DNA from: Methanoplanus endosymbiosus
GTDB lineage: Archaea > Halobacteriota > Methanomicrobia > Methanomicrobiales > Methanomicrobiaceae
Assembly: GCF_024662215.1 (NCBI RefSeq)
Contig: NZ_CP096115.1
Location: forward strand, 1,426,001 to 1,490,000
Direction: 5' to 3'
DNA: 64,000 nucleotides
Shown here one piece after another: positions 44,570 through 53,968 of this stretch. Within the stretch, counting starts at the first letter, position 1. Each line of letters starts with the position of its first letter. Made by a program: the position numbers and the translations under genes. Under the pieces are notes generated by a model. It saw only the letters and a program-made list of their open reading frames with translations, did not search any database and had not been told where the DNA came from.

Positions 44570-47329
44570 TTAGATGTGGTCCATAAGCAACTGATGAATC
44601 AGCACTTCAGAACGTATTAACAGATCATCTGAGACCTCATCAACTCCGTACTCAATACTCATCCCAATCTCCTTACTCAGATCTGTGAACTCTTTCTGCT
44701 TATCCTCAGGAATAAGACGGATAATATCAAGAATATAAGAGTAAGCCTTTGGAAGATCTCCCATCTTCAGATTGATCATAATGAGATCTGCACAATAATA
44801 TACTGCCTTCCCGGTATTATTGAGTGAGAGACTCTTCTTCATCGTCTGCTTAAGCTCAATATCCAGATATGCCCCGACATCTGCCTGGAGATCAGCAGCC
44901 TTCTGATATCTTTCGTCTTTATTCTTCCTCAGACACTTCATTATAATATCATCAAGCGGTTTAAGTTCCGGATTAAAACTCGATGGAAGAGCCGGGTCCT
45001 CAAAGATTATCTTTGTACTGATCTCAGCGACACCACTGCCGTTATAAGGCAGATGACCAGTCACCAGTTCATAGAATATAATGCCCAGCTGATAGAGATC
45101 TGTCCGGGAATCTGTATTCCCAAATTTATCTGATGATACCTGTTCCGGAGCTGCATACAACGGAGATATAGCAATCATTGTTGATGTCTTCTTATGCGAT
45201 TCTACCTTGGAGAGACCCCAGTCCATAATCTTTGGCTCCCGAAGTTCGTTGATTAGAACATTGTGGGGTTTTAAATCACGGTGGACTATTCCCTTGCTGT
45301 GAGCAAACTTCAGACCCTCAGCGACATCAAAGATAATGCGGGCTGCTTCACGGGCATTGATTGGTTTTTTCATCTCCTCGATACTGCCGGAGTCAATATA
45401 CTCCATCTCAAAATACGGAATCGGAAGAATGTTGATATCGTACAACTCAACGATATTTTTATGTTTAAGTTCTCCCCAGCTTTTTATCTCTTTTAAGAAA
45501 CTTTTCCCGGTTTCAGGGTCCATCTCAAGAGGGAATTTAATAGCAACTTCTTTCCCGTCACTGATCCTTGTTGCCTTAAAGACCATTCCAAATCCTCCTT
45601 TTCCGAGATACTCTGAATCTGAGTATAGATACATAAGTTTTTCCGGAAATTCCCTTGGAAGAGACTCATAAAGGTGCCTTTTGGACGAACGGGTATTTTT
45701 TGACCTTGTGATTGTATTTCCGACAGGAACCGGAGGAGATCTCCGCTTCATATATACGACCACACCACCTATGAGAAGACAGAACAATATCCCTCCTCCA
45801 AAGATAAAACCAGGATTTAAACCGGAGATCGTTGGCAGGGCAATCATTTCAGGTGGCCTCTCAGTAAGGGTGAGATTGAATTCAACGGTCTCAAACGCAA
45901 CCACCTGAACCTGACCGGAACTGTTCAGATAACCATCCATCTCAATATTAATGAAGTAGCTGCCCTCCGGAAGTGATTCAATAACACAGGGGGACACCCC
46001 ATAATACTCATTGTCAAGATAGACATAAGCCCCTTTAGGAGTGCTGTTTATGGCAAGATCTCCGGGACCTCTGCTGAGAGTGGTTGAAAATACTGATGTC
46101 TCACCCGCTTTTGTTCTGATTACCTCAGAAGATTCCTCATAACCATCCATATTCAGCGTTATGGGATATGCACCCTCTCTGAGATCCGATAGAGTGAATG
46201 GAGTAGTTCCGGCAACCGATCCGTTTACAAACACCTCAGCCCCCTGAGGGGAAGAGTCTATAGATATAGCAGATGGTTTCGTTGACACAAAATGAAGTGC
46301 ACCATCGACATATGCAACATACAGAACATCGTCACTGAAGGAAAAATCCCGGAGAGGTTTTGAATTCTTATAGACATAGATAAGATTCCCCTTACTATTG
46401 AAGAGATAAAGTATTGAATCAGATGCAGCTGCAAATTGATCACCGGAAGGCAATACATGGATATAGTTAAGAGGATATCCGTCCAGTGACCAGATACTTG
46501 TATCCACATAACTCACAAAGTCAAATGAGAATACCTGCTGATCATTATTCGCCCCAAAGAAAGAGTTATCTCTCGGTGAAAATGCATATGTGTGGATTTG
46601 AGATGCATTTTGAGGGTATCTCCAGATCTCAAGCCCGTCCTTATTCCACGCTATTGGATATTGCGTGCCCCCCACACAGACATCGCCATTCCATGAGACA
46701 GCACTTTTTGCACCCCCTACGCTCTTCGACCAGAGCAGATCTCCATCCCCGTTCAGATAACAGCATTTACATCCCGTTATCACACAGACACCACTCCCGT
46801 CTTCCGCAACCGAGACAGAATCAATCCTGGATTCAAAGGGAGAACTCCAGATTAATCCGTCTTTACCAAACAAAAACACTTTATCCGAACCGACAGCCAG
46901 ATATTCACCCAATACCGAAAAAGAATGAGAGATTATATCAGACCCGATATTCTCCTCCCATACAATATCCCCTTCAGGATTTATCAGCATTATAGAACCT
47001 GAACGGGTAAGCGCGTACAATGAACCCCCATCATCAGTAAAAGAGAAATCAACAATTCTGGAATTGAGATTTTTTCTCCAGAGTAATTCCCCGACATGAT
47101 TCAGAAGCATCAGATCACTGCTTACAGAACCAGCAGCAATGTAAGAACCATCATGAGATACATCAACAGATTCAAGTTGAATTCTGTCTGAGTAAGAAAA
47201 TATCTCAAGAGAATTTGAATCCCCGGCTACCCCCTCAGTTGCCGCAACAGGCAATACTGATACCAAGACAATAAGAGTAACAAGCAAAAGAATGGTACAT
47301 GATATATACCGTTCAATAACTGGTTTCAT
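44570..47329 (-). CDS. membrane Ser/Thr protein kinase with outside beta-propeller and PEGA domains
   Basis: 919 residues. Signal or anchor helix at the N-terminus, then a beta-propeller of WD40/PQQ-like repeats (about 35-350; repeated GD.LW, GLEIWRY and G.LIYVYKNS patterns), two PEGA domains (about 352-490; YPITLNMDGYEESSE and SYFINIEMDGYLNSS), one membrane helix (about 505-526), then a Hanks-type kinase (about 575-835). The kinase keeps GKGGFGMVFKA, VAIK, HRDLKPHNVLIN and KIMDWGLSK (DWG in place of DFG), and APEQ. A helical C-terminal part of about 80 residues ends it. The propeller probably senses something outside; the kinase acts inside. Confidence 0.92.
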   Translation of the reverse strand: MKPVIERYISCTILLLVTLIVLVSVLPVAATEGVAGDSNSLEIFSYSDRIQLESVDVSHDGSYIAAGSVSSDLMLLNHVGELLWRKNLNSRIVDFSFTDDGGSLYALTRSGSIMLINPEGDIVWEENIGSDIISHSFSVLGEYLAVGSDKVFLFGKDGLIWSSPFESRIDSVSVAEDGSGVCVITGCKCCYLNGDGDLLWSKSVGGAKSAVSWNGDVCVGGTQYPIAWNKDGLEIWRYPQNASQIHTYAFSPRDNSFFGANNDQQVFSFDFVSYVDTSIWSLDGYPLNYIHVLPSGDQFAAASDSILYLFNSKGNLIYVYKNSKPLRDFSFSDDVLYVAYVDGALHFVSTKPSAISIDSSPQGAEVFVNGSVAGTTPFTLSDLREGAYPITLNMDGYEESSEVIRTKAGETSVFSTTLSRGPGDLAINSTPKGAYVYLDNEYYGVSPCVIESLPEGSYFINIEMDGYLNSSGQVQVVAFETVEFNLTLTERPPEMIALPTISGLNPGFIFGGGILFCLLIGGVVVYMKRRSPPVPVGNTITRSKNTRSSKRHLYESLPREFPEKLMYLYSDSEYLGKGGFGMVFKATRISDGKEVAIKFPLEMDPETGKSFLKEIKSWGELKHKNIVELYDINILPIPYFEMEYIDSGSIEEMKKPINAREAARIIFDVAEGLKFAHSKGIVHRDLKPHNVLINELREPKIMDWGLSKVESHKKTSTMIAISPLYAAPEQVSSDKFGNTDSRTDLYQLGIIFYELVTGHLPYNGSGVAEISTKIIFEDPALPSSFNPELKPLDDIIMKCLRKNKDERYQKAADLQADVGAYLDIELKQTMKKSLSLNNTGKAVYYCADLIMINLKMGDLPKAYSYILDIIRLIPEDKQKEFTDLSKEIGMSIEYGVDEVSDDLLIRSEVLIHQLLMDHI

Positions 47330-47748
47330 ACGATTACTATAATTTCATATGATATATATCTGTTTATTTAATCCAATAGCTCAGGAAGAGTCTTTCCAGT
47401 CACCCACAATCATATCAGCCCAAACTCCGGTTGAAAAGTGGATTATCAACCAAAATATATTTAATTGAACTTATTTTATGAATACAGACCCATTGCATTG
47501 AGAAATATCCCACAACATAATCCCCAATAAATTTTGGGTTTGAACAGACAGAAATATTGACCAAATATATTTTAATTCAGAAAATCAACCCAAATTGTAA
47601 GAATTAGGAAAGAAACCCCTAATTCATAACCGGAGTTTGGGATCTACTAACAAAACAGAGTTGTCGCGGCATTCATATCCGCCATGCTTTTGCTACCCAA
47701 AATCAAGGATTGGGACTGCCACAAATTGATGAAATAAAGTTCCTGGCA
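47330..47748. other. gap between kinase and phosphatase genes
   Basis: AT-rich. Near the kinase it holds the TATA box, and around 47448-47475 and 47560-47600 two similar stretches ACCAAAATATATTTAATT and ACCAAATATATTTTAATT recur, followed in the first case by an imperfect palindrome CCCAATAAATTTTGGG at 47523-47538. These may be regulator sites. No gene seen. Confidence 0.45.
47351..47360 (-). promoter_or_regulatory. TATA box of the kinase gene
   Basis: GATATATATC, centred about 26 bases before the ATG at 47329, so the kinase mRNA is likely leaderless and has its own promoter within the cluster. Confidence 0.45.
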
Positions 47749-48582
47749 TCAGGTCCCCTTCCGGATAATTACCGAGATATTATCATTTGATCCATACATC
47801 AGACTCTCAGCACAGATCATCTCACAGATCTCTTCAAAAGTGTATTTCTGATCAATTAACCCACAGAACTCACAGATCTTCTCATCACTTAAAAACCCGG
47901 AGACACCATCGCTCATAACCATAATGATGTCATTATTTCTAAGATGGCACGCTGCAATATCAACAAGAAAATCAGTTCTCATGGTATGAGTCACAACAGA
48001 AGACATAGGATGATCATCTGCCTTATCCTCAGAAACAATTCCCGCCTCCACCATCTCACGGATCAGTGAATGATCCTCTGTCACATGCCTGACACTGTAT
48101 TTTCCGTTATCTCCCAACGATAAGAGATAGGCCCTGCTGTCCCCGGTATTTGCATAAATGATACTGTCATCATATCTGAGGGCTGCAACGAGAGTACTGT
48201 TCAGATCCGACCTGAGCAAAGCACCTTCCTCTTCAACCGCATCACGTGCTGCAACAAATGCATTTTTGATTATATCTTCCGGATTTTTGATTTTTTCAGA
48301 CCCCAAAAATGACTTCTTTACAGATCTACAGGCCGCAGATACTGCAACAGAGGATGCCTTCTCACCGTAGTCAGCCCCACCAAGGCCATCAGCAACAACA
48401 AGGAAATCAACATATTCCCCGCTTAATACACCAATCGAATCCTCATTTGAGCCACGAATTCCGGGGACCGTTATGCCGGCAAAATTTCCAAAAAAAATCT
48501 TCCCTGACTCACCTCCGCCGATAATCCTCTCATCTTTAAGGGCCGTTTCTTTTTTCAAAGAAGAGAATGAAAAAGATGTCAT
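47749..48582 (-). CDS. PP2C-type Ser/Thr protein phosphatase
   Basis: 277 residues. PP2C motifs with metal-binding Asp residues: RGSNEDSIGV, VVADGLGGADYGE, ANTGDSRAYLL, TEDHSLI, VMSDGVSGFLSD and GSNDNISVII. It has no membrane helix, so it is cytoplasmic. It would reverse the phosphorylations made by the kinase encoded next to it on the same strand, the common kinase-phosphatase pairing. It starts 118 bases after the SPFH gene. Confidence 0.95.
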   Translation of the reverse strand: MTSFSFSSLKKETALKDERIIGGGESGKIFFGNFAGITVPGIRGSNEDSIGVLSGEYVDFLVVADGLGGADYGEKASSVAVSAACRSVKKSFLGSEKIKNPEDIIKNAFVAARDAVEEEGALLRSDLNSTLVAALRYDDSIIYANTGDSRAYLLSLGDNGKYSVRHVTEDHSLIREMVEAGIVSEDKADDHPMSSVVTHTMRTDFLVDIAACHLRNNDIIMVMSDGVSGFLSDEKICEFCGLIDQKYTFEEICEMICAESLMYGSNDNISVIIRKGT

Positions 48583-48699
48583 CTTTACCGCACCATTCTA
48601 ACCTTATTCACAATCATATCAGCTATATCCATCAGCTCACCGGTTACCCCATCTACCCTATCATGAGAAATTAATCGCAGTGATATAATAATACCGCAA

Positions 48700-50685
48700 T
48701 TACAGTTTCTCCCCGCAATCAGTGCAAAAAGCCGCTGATGAACTTAGCTCAGCCCCGCACGCAGGACACTCCTTAACGCCCTCAGGATTAACCCCTTCCG
48801 GCACAGCTTTGCCCTGCGTGTCATTCTCAGAGCCGCCACTATCCGGCTGAGTGTTCTGCTGCACCGGATTTATAATAACCGGCTGACCACCAAAACCACC
48901 GCCTCCGGTAACGACAGTTGACCCCTGCGCCTGCTGTGCACTGCTCCTTGCAGTAGCCGTACTGCCCATAGCACCCAGAGCCTGATTCATAACATCGACC
49001 ATACGGTCTGAATTCTCGCCAAAAGTCGCCTGCACCATAGCCATATACCTCTGCTGATCCTCAAGACGTGCAGCATGCATCTTCTCCATCTCTTCGGAGC
49101 CAAACTTCTGTTTTATAGCTTCGGCAGCTGCAACGGAATCCCTGGCAGAAAGGGCTACAATCTGTTCGGCACTAAGGGAGGCTGCACGTTTCATCTTCTC
49201 TAATTCAGTGATCTGCTCAGCAGCATCACGACCGGCCATTGTGATTAAGGCCTCAGCAGAAGCATTTGTTCTGTGACTGAGTTTAACCCCCTCAATCTCA
49301 GCCTCCTTATCAAGATCACGATGAAGGATCTGCTGCTCTCCGGTTTCCCTCTGCAACTTTGCCTCAGTCATCTTCATCTTCATATTCAAGAGAGAATCCA
49401 TCTCCCTCATATCACGTTCATGCTCACGTCCAGCCCACTTATCCTCATGCTCTTTCTGCGAATCATCCATTCTTATGCCATGCTCATTATAAGAAAACTC
49501 CTGACCCATTTTATTAGAAAGCTCAGCATTTGACAGATCATGACCATGTGCCTGAATAGCCTTCTCCCTCACAATAGCACGAATAAATTCTGCATCATCC
49601 CGCCGGTGTGAGATCTTAATTTTTAACTCCTCCAACTCATTTTTACGGATAAGCCCACCAATCACAAGTTCATGGACGAAAGCTTCAACATCATCATCAT
49701 TCTGAAGCCTGTGCATTTTGTCATCCGAAAGAATTTCCCTGAGCTTTTGTTCAATATCAACATCAACGGTTTTTCCGGTGATTAACTTTGTACCACTGCC
49801 CTTCTTACCGATAATTTCACTCCATTCAGCTTCATCGCAATTAACAAACCTGAGATGTTCTATTGAAAAACCATAACTGATTAGCGTCGGAGATACCTGC
49901 ATCAGGGTTTTCTGCTCAATCTCATCTTTAATCTTAAGATTGCCATGAAGGTCATCCATCTTATAACTATAAAACGCAGACTGAACAACAGCCAGAATGT
50001 CGTGCTTTAGTTCATCCTCAAGATCACTTAACAGAACCTGATTTTTACCCTTCAGATAATTATCAATAAAACTCTTGGAATTAACATTTTTAACTGTCAG
50101 CTTACCGCTGACACCTACAGGAACAGAATCTGCGGTTCTGACCTGCGTATTATCAAAGGAAAAATCAATGCTTATTATACCATCATCAATAAGTACGACA
50201 GTCGCACGATCATCCAGATTTACAGGCAGCTTTGTCTCAAGAATATTGCCTAAACTGTAATGACCGGGTGTAAGATCACCAACAAATGCCCCCCCCTGAA
50301 AAAGCATTGCCCGCGTCCCTTCAGTAACTGTAACTGTTTTTTTAAGAATCCCGCGAAGTTCATCAACCTCAAATCTCCTGGCGAAATCTTCAGGATTCCT
50401 CCTCCATTCACGTTTACGTGAAAATTCATCCCTGCTGTTTCCGGGATCTATAATAGCCTTTGATTTCTTCACATTACTCCCACAGCCAGGGCAGAACTTA
50501 GAATTAACAGGAACAGCAGCACCGCATTTGCCACAGAAAAATGTTTCAACTCTCTGCCCGCAATATGGGCAGAATTTTGCTTTATCATCAAGTCCTGAGC
50601 CACATTTTGGACAGACTTTACCACCATCATCAGACCTTACATCTCCGGAATCGGATTTTTTACTGTTTCTCCCAAATAGTCCCAT
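48700..50685 (-). CDS. SPFH/Band-7 protein with N- and C-terminal zinc ribbons
   Basis: 661 residues from the ATG giving MGLFGRNSKK. Two zinc ribbons at the start: C25, C28, C39, C42 and C51, C54, C65, C68. An SPFH-like domain follows (about 105-295; VTVTEGTRAMLFQGGAFVGD, TKLPVNLDDRA), then long charged helices likely to form a coiled coil (about 400-560), a Gly/Gln linker and a last zinc ribbon (CPACGAEL, CTDCGEKL). It resembles bacterial YdjP-type 'virion core' SPFH proteins. SPFH proteins oligomerise on membranes and make scaffolds. It lies between the coiled-coil genes and the phosphatase gene. Confidence 0.85.
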   Translation of the reverse strand: MGLFGRNSKKSDSGDVRSDDGGKVCPKCGSGLDDKAKFCPYCGQRVETFFCGKCGAAVPVNSKFCPGCGSNVKKSKAIIDPGNSRDEFSRKREWRRNPEDFARRFEVDELRGILKKTVTVTEGTRAMLFQGGAFVGDLTPGHYSLGNILETKLPVNLDDRATVVLIDDGIISIDFSFDNTQVRTADSVPVGVSGKLTVKNVNSKSFIDNYLKGKNQVLLSDLEDELKHDILAVVQSAFYSYKMDDLHGNLKIKDEIEQKTLMQVSPTLISYGFSIEHLRFVNCDEAEWSEIIGKKGSGTKLITGKTVDVDIEQKLREILSDDKMHRLQNDDDVEAFVHELVIGGLIRKNELEELKIKISHRRDDAEFIRAIVREKAIQAHGHDLSNAELSNKMGQEFSYNEHGIRMDDSQKEHEDKWAGREHERDMREMDSLLNMKMKMTEAKLQRETGEQQILHRDLDKEAEIEGVKLSHRTNASAEALITMAGRDAAEQITELEKMKRAASLSAEQIVALSARDSVAAAEAIKQKFGSEEMEKMHAARLEDQQRYMAMVQATFGENSDRMVDVMNQALGAMGSTATARSSAQQAQGSTVVTGGGGFGGQPVIINPVQQNTQPDSGGSENDTQGKAVPEGVNPEGVKECPACGAELSSSAAFCTDCGEKL

Positions 50686-50724
50686 AAAACACACCACCAA
50701 TAAAAACCTAAACTCACATATAAC

Positions 50725-51339
50725 TTAAATAAGTGTTCCTGAATCTGACAACTCCGCTTCCTGAGAAGATAATTTATCAAAAAATTTATTCTTAGCAGAA
50801 TTAACCGTAATATTATTATCTTTCAGATCATTAAGCAGAGAATTAAAAAAAGATTCATCAACAGGCTGAATCCCACCTTCTGTGAGATTATTCCTTGTAA
50901 TATCTGAAAGTTCATCCACCTGCTTCCTGTGATTCAATGATTTAACATTCAACTTAGCATACCAGTTCTCAAGCATTTCAGGATTCAGATCATCAATTTT
51001 ATTCAGGATCTGAGCCTCATTTAAAGTTTTTTGCTGCTCCCTGACTGAGATCAGAGTTGTTATGAGACTATAATCTTTTTCAAGATTTAAGCAGGTATCA
51101 TTTTTTAACTGCCAGGATTCAGAAATTGTCCTTAAACGTAAAGTATAATTGGCTATCTCCACATTATTCTGAAGAGCTGAAGCTTCTGAAAAGAGTATAT
51201 TTATCTGTCTCTCAAGATTATTTCTCTCAGACTTAACTTTCTTTAACTGATAATCAAGTTTTGCCGCTGATTTTTTAAGCTCCCCTGTTTTAATTGAATC
51301 AAAAGAATTTTTTTTAAAAATTCCGGAGAAGATTTTCAT
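50725..51339 (-). CDS. ESCRT-III-like coiled-coil protein B
   Basis: 204 residues from an ATG with GGGGTG before it. Mostly helical: basic helix about 16-50 (AAKLDYQLKKVKSERNNLER), long second helix about 52-112, shorter helices after NPEMLENWYAK, and a polar end. It is a paralogue of the protein encoded just upstream: IFKKNSFDSIKTGEL compares with LFKRNQFDKLKIPEL, and VREQQKTLNEAQILNKI compares with IKKYQRELQKTQIWSKI. The layout (basic helical hairpin, then acidic or polar tail, about 200 residues) is that of ESCRT-III/Snf7 proteins. No direct family match can be proven by eye. Confidence 0.6.
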   Translation of the reverse strand: MKIFSGIFKKNSFDSIKTGELKKSAAKLDYQLKKVKSERNNLERQINILFSEASALQNNVEIANYTLRLRTISESWQLKNDTCLNLEKDYSLITTLISVREQQKTLNEAQILNKIDDLNPEMLENWYAKLNVKSLNHRKQVDELSDITRNNLTEGGIQPVDESFFNSLLNDLKDNNITVNSAKNKFFDKLSSQEAELSDSGTLI

Positions 51340-51363
51340 AATTACACCCCGTATTTATCGAAT

Positions 51364-51966
51364 TTACCTCTCGCTTTCTTCCATAGCTTTCTCAATATCC
51401 TTTTCTATTGAGAACATATGATCAGCTTCATCAAGGTCCAGAGTTCCGGTTTCCACATTATTCCAGATCTCAAACATCTCCTTCTCTGAGTCATCAAGGT
51501 CACTGTCAGAATCAGCTATATCCATTGCAAAGATCTGATTAAGATTGTCTAAAACATTATCAAATCCTTTCCCTGCAAGATTTACTTTAATTAGTGAACT
51601 TTCAAAGACTTCAGGAGATATATTCTGGATTTTACTCCAGATCTGAGTTTTCTGCAGTTCACGCTGATATTTTTTTATGACAATAAGATTGGTAATAAAC
51701 ATATACTGCTTGTGCATACCCATAAAATTGCGGACTTTTAATTTAGCCTCCATATCAAGTTGTTTAAGCTCCTGAGCAATCATCTTCTTCTTAATCAGAT
51801 CCGCTCCCACCCCCTCACTAAACTTTAACTTCTTTTCCTTCTCAATTTTGTCAATTTCCTTACGAAGCCGGTTTATGCGGCTTTTAAGCTTAAACTCTTC
51901 CTCCTGCAATTCAGGAATTTTAAGTTTGTCAAACTGATTTCTCTTAAAAAGTTCTTTAATGTTCAT
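51364..51966 (-). CDS. ESCRT-III-like coiled-coil protein A
   Basis: 200 residues from the ATG at 51966, preceded by GAGGG; the longer frame starts at TTG. Basic helix 1 (about 16-50, LKSRINRLRKEIDKIEKEKK), long helix 2 (about 54-112), short helix near 117-128, then an acidic C-terminal part (DIADSDSDLDDSEKEMFEIW). This is the ESCRT-III layout, and a Vps4-like ATPase is encoded close by in the opposite direction. It is the first gene of the minus-strand operon. Alternatives are PspA-like or simple structural coiled-coil proteins. Confidence 0.62.
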   Translation of the reverse strand: MNIKELFKRNQFDKLKIPELQEEEFKLKSRINRLRKEIDKIEKEKKLKFSEGVGADLIKKKMIAQELKQLDMEAKLKVRNFMGMHKQYMFITNLIVIKKYQRELQKTQIWSKIQNISPEVFESSLIKVNLAGKGFDNVLDNLNQIFAMDIADSDSDLDDSEKEMFEIWNNVETGTLDLDEADHMFSIEKDIEKAMEESER

Positions 51967-52060
51967 GATTACCCTCAAAGAGATACTTTTCTTTATTACT
52001 AAATAAATCTATCCTCCCAAATGGAGCCACTGCAATAACTCCAACAAATGCCAATCCATA

Positions 52061-52639
52061 ATGGAGGCAAGCATTTATAGAGTAAAAAGTACATTGAATA
52101 ACAGAATGGGATATCTTTTAATCGTAGATTACAATTCAGATGCTGAACGGAAACGAATTGATGCTACTATTGACAGATGGAAAAAAAGAAAAAAAATTCA
52201 TAAAGAGAAAGGAGTGATAATACGATTAGGGGACGAAAACATTGAAGACTTCCTAAAGGATCTCTATGCAAGAATGGACGATGGAAGAAAAAATGTCCGG
52301 ATTTTCTCAGCAGAGAGATGTAACACCGATATTGATGAAATTTCAGAGCGGTATCAGTATGAAACCAACATTGAAACTGAGGTAGTCAGACGTTTTATCC
52401 GTTATATCCTCTCAAAATTTAATTCAGGCTATGAGGGAATTAATAACGGAGTTGAGTCCTTTACAGCCTACACGAGAAAAGGACAGGCAAAAGTTGATAT
52501 TATTTATTTCACGCACCCGGAAAATACAAAGATATCATTATCTGTAAGTGGTTATGGTTCCGTGGTATCTCTGGTTGCAAAGCGTATTGATGAAGAATTA
52601 AAATCATATCTCAATAATTATGATGAGAACACACAGTGA
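52061..52639 (+). CDS. hypothetical protein at the head of the Vps4 arm
   Basis: 192 residues, soluble, not recognised. It opens MEASIYRVKSTLNNRMGYLL with an alternating beta/alpha pattern, a very basic helix (KRIDATIDRWKKRKKIHKEK), and an acidic middle. It is divergent from the coiled-coil gene across about 95 bases, so both arms probably share a control region. The frame has good codon structure. Confidence 0.6.
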   Translation: MEASIYRVKSTLNNRMGYLLIVDYNSDAERKRIDATIDRWKKRKKIHKEKGVIIRLGDENIEDFLKDLYARMDDGRKNVRIFSAERCNTDIDEISERYQYETNIETEVVRRFIRYILSKFNSGYEGINNGVESFTAYTRKGQAKVDIIYFTHPENTKISLSVSGYGSVVSLVAKRIDEELKSYLNNYDENTQ

Positions 52640-52762
52640 TATATTGTTCAATAATCTAATCAGATTATCAGAACATGATCTTTTGTTCAGGACTTATAAC
52701 CGGTAAGACATTTATGCCGGGTATAACCGGAATAAAATTTAAATTAATAAAAGAGGGATTAT

Positions 52763-53968
52763 ATGGGAATCGATCTGAGTGGGGTTTTATCAACAGAACT
52801 GAAGAAAAATGTAGAGGAATACAAAAAGGCACGCTCCAAAAACGATATCGGAGAGTGCCGCGATAATGCCCATGCATGTGCTGTTTTATGCTACCAGATT
52901 GCAGAGCAGCAGCCGGCTTTCAGGGATAAATATATTGCAAATGCAAAGAAATGGGAAAATATCGCCACCGGAAAAATCACCCCTTCTTCCGGAAGTCACA
53001 ATAAAAATTCTTCTTCCGGGCCGGTAGCAGTAAAAGGTTCTGAAAAAAACTCAGGTAATTCTTCTGAGATTGATTTTGATGCCTCATCGCTTATAGAAAC
53101 CTCAAGTGTAACCTGGAATGATATCGGAGGGCTTGATGAAGTAAAAAGACTTGTAAAAGAGACTGTTGTGATAGCCGGCCTGAAAAAACCTGATGCGATT
53201 AAACCCTGGAAGGGAATTCTTTTATTTGGGCCTCCGGGGACGGGAAAGACAATGATTGCCGCTGCCGCTGCCGGCAGCCTCCATGCTACTTTTTTTAATG
53301 TCAAATCAGACAGGGTTTTGTCGAAATATTTTGGCGAGTCATCCAAATTAATATCCTCCCTGTATGAGACAGCAAAAGTAAAAGCTCCATCTATTATTTT
53401 TATCGATGAATTCGATGCACTCGGTTCAGCAAGGGGAGAAGGGACAAGTGAGGCATCACGAAAGGTTCTCTCATCTCTGCTAATAGAACTTGACGGTCTT
53501 CAGAATAAAAAGAGCGACCACCTTCTTCTGAGTATGGCTGCAACAAATACACCCTGGGATCTGGATACGGCTGTACTTTCACGTTTCCCAAGAAGAATAT
53601 TTGTTACACTTCCGGATGAGATATCCTGCCGCAGTATTATCCAGATAAATACAGTAGGCCTTGACACCTCAGGGCTTGACTTACCAGGACTTGGAAGAAG
53701 ATGTGTTGAAAAACTTTATTCCGGAAGAGACATCCAGAACCTCTGCCAGCAGGCAATATGGAATATGATTCATGACAAAAATCCAAGGATGGATGAACTG
53801 GCTGATCTTCCGTTCAACGAGCTGAAAAACCGTGTTTTAAATACGAGAGAATTAATAAACAGTGATTTTGAGGAGAGTTTTGAGAGAATACATTCTCCAC
53901 TGAATAACGATGATCTCAAACAATATAATACATGGAATGATGAATATGGAGAGAGAAGCCAGTGTTAA
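52763..53968 (+). CDS. Vps4/CdvC-like AAA ATPase with MIT-like N-terminus
   Basis: 401 residues, close to Vps4 (about 435). Residues 1-70 form three helices with the size and pattern of an MIT domain (STELKKNVEEYKKARSKND, CRDNAHACAVLCYQIAEQQP, FRDKYIANAKKWENIA). A Ser-rich linker follows to 112. The AAA domain has VTWNDIGGLDEVKRLVKE, Walker A GPPGTGKT (156-163), Walker B IIFIDEFDAL (211-220), sensor 1 N262 and arginine fingers near SRFPRR (273-278). The end (SPLNNDDLKQYNTWNDEYG) matches the Vps4 C-terminal helix. Start fixed by GAGGGA before the ATG. In ESCRT systems this enzyme pulls ESCRT-III polymers apart. Confidence 0.88.
   Translation: MGIDLSGVLSTELKKNVEEYKKARSKNDIGECRDNAHACAVLCYQIAEQQPAFRDKYIANAKKWENIATGKITPSSGSHNKNSSSGPVAVKGSEKNSGNSSEIDFDASSLIETSSVTWNDIGGLDEVKRLVKETVVIAGLKKPDAIKPWKGILLFGPPGTGKTMIAAAAAGSLHATFFNVKSDRVLSKYFGESSKLISSLYETAKVKAPSIIFIDEFDALGSARGEGTSEASRKVLSSLLIELDGLQNKKSDHLLLSMAATNTPWDLDTAVLSRFPRRIFVTLPDEISCRSIIQINTVGLDTSGLDLPGLGRRCVEKLYSGRDIQNLCQQAIWNMIHDKNPRMDELADLPFNELKNRVLNTRELINSDFEESFERIHSPLNNDDLKQYNTWNDEYGERSQC

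Noticed and set aside
46486-46995. 169-codon plus-strand frame inside the kinase gene
   Set aside because: Shadow of the beta-propeller coding sequence; rich in His, Arg, Pro and Ser, as expected from antisense reading.
44570-48582. Kinase/phosphatase genes as cargo of the integrated element
   Set aside because: The 11-bp attR at 44359-44369 lies before them, and their gene style continues with the cluster to the right.
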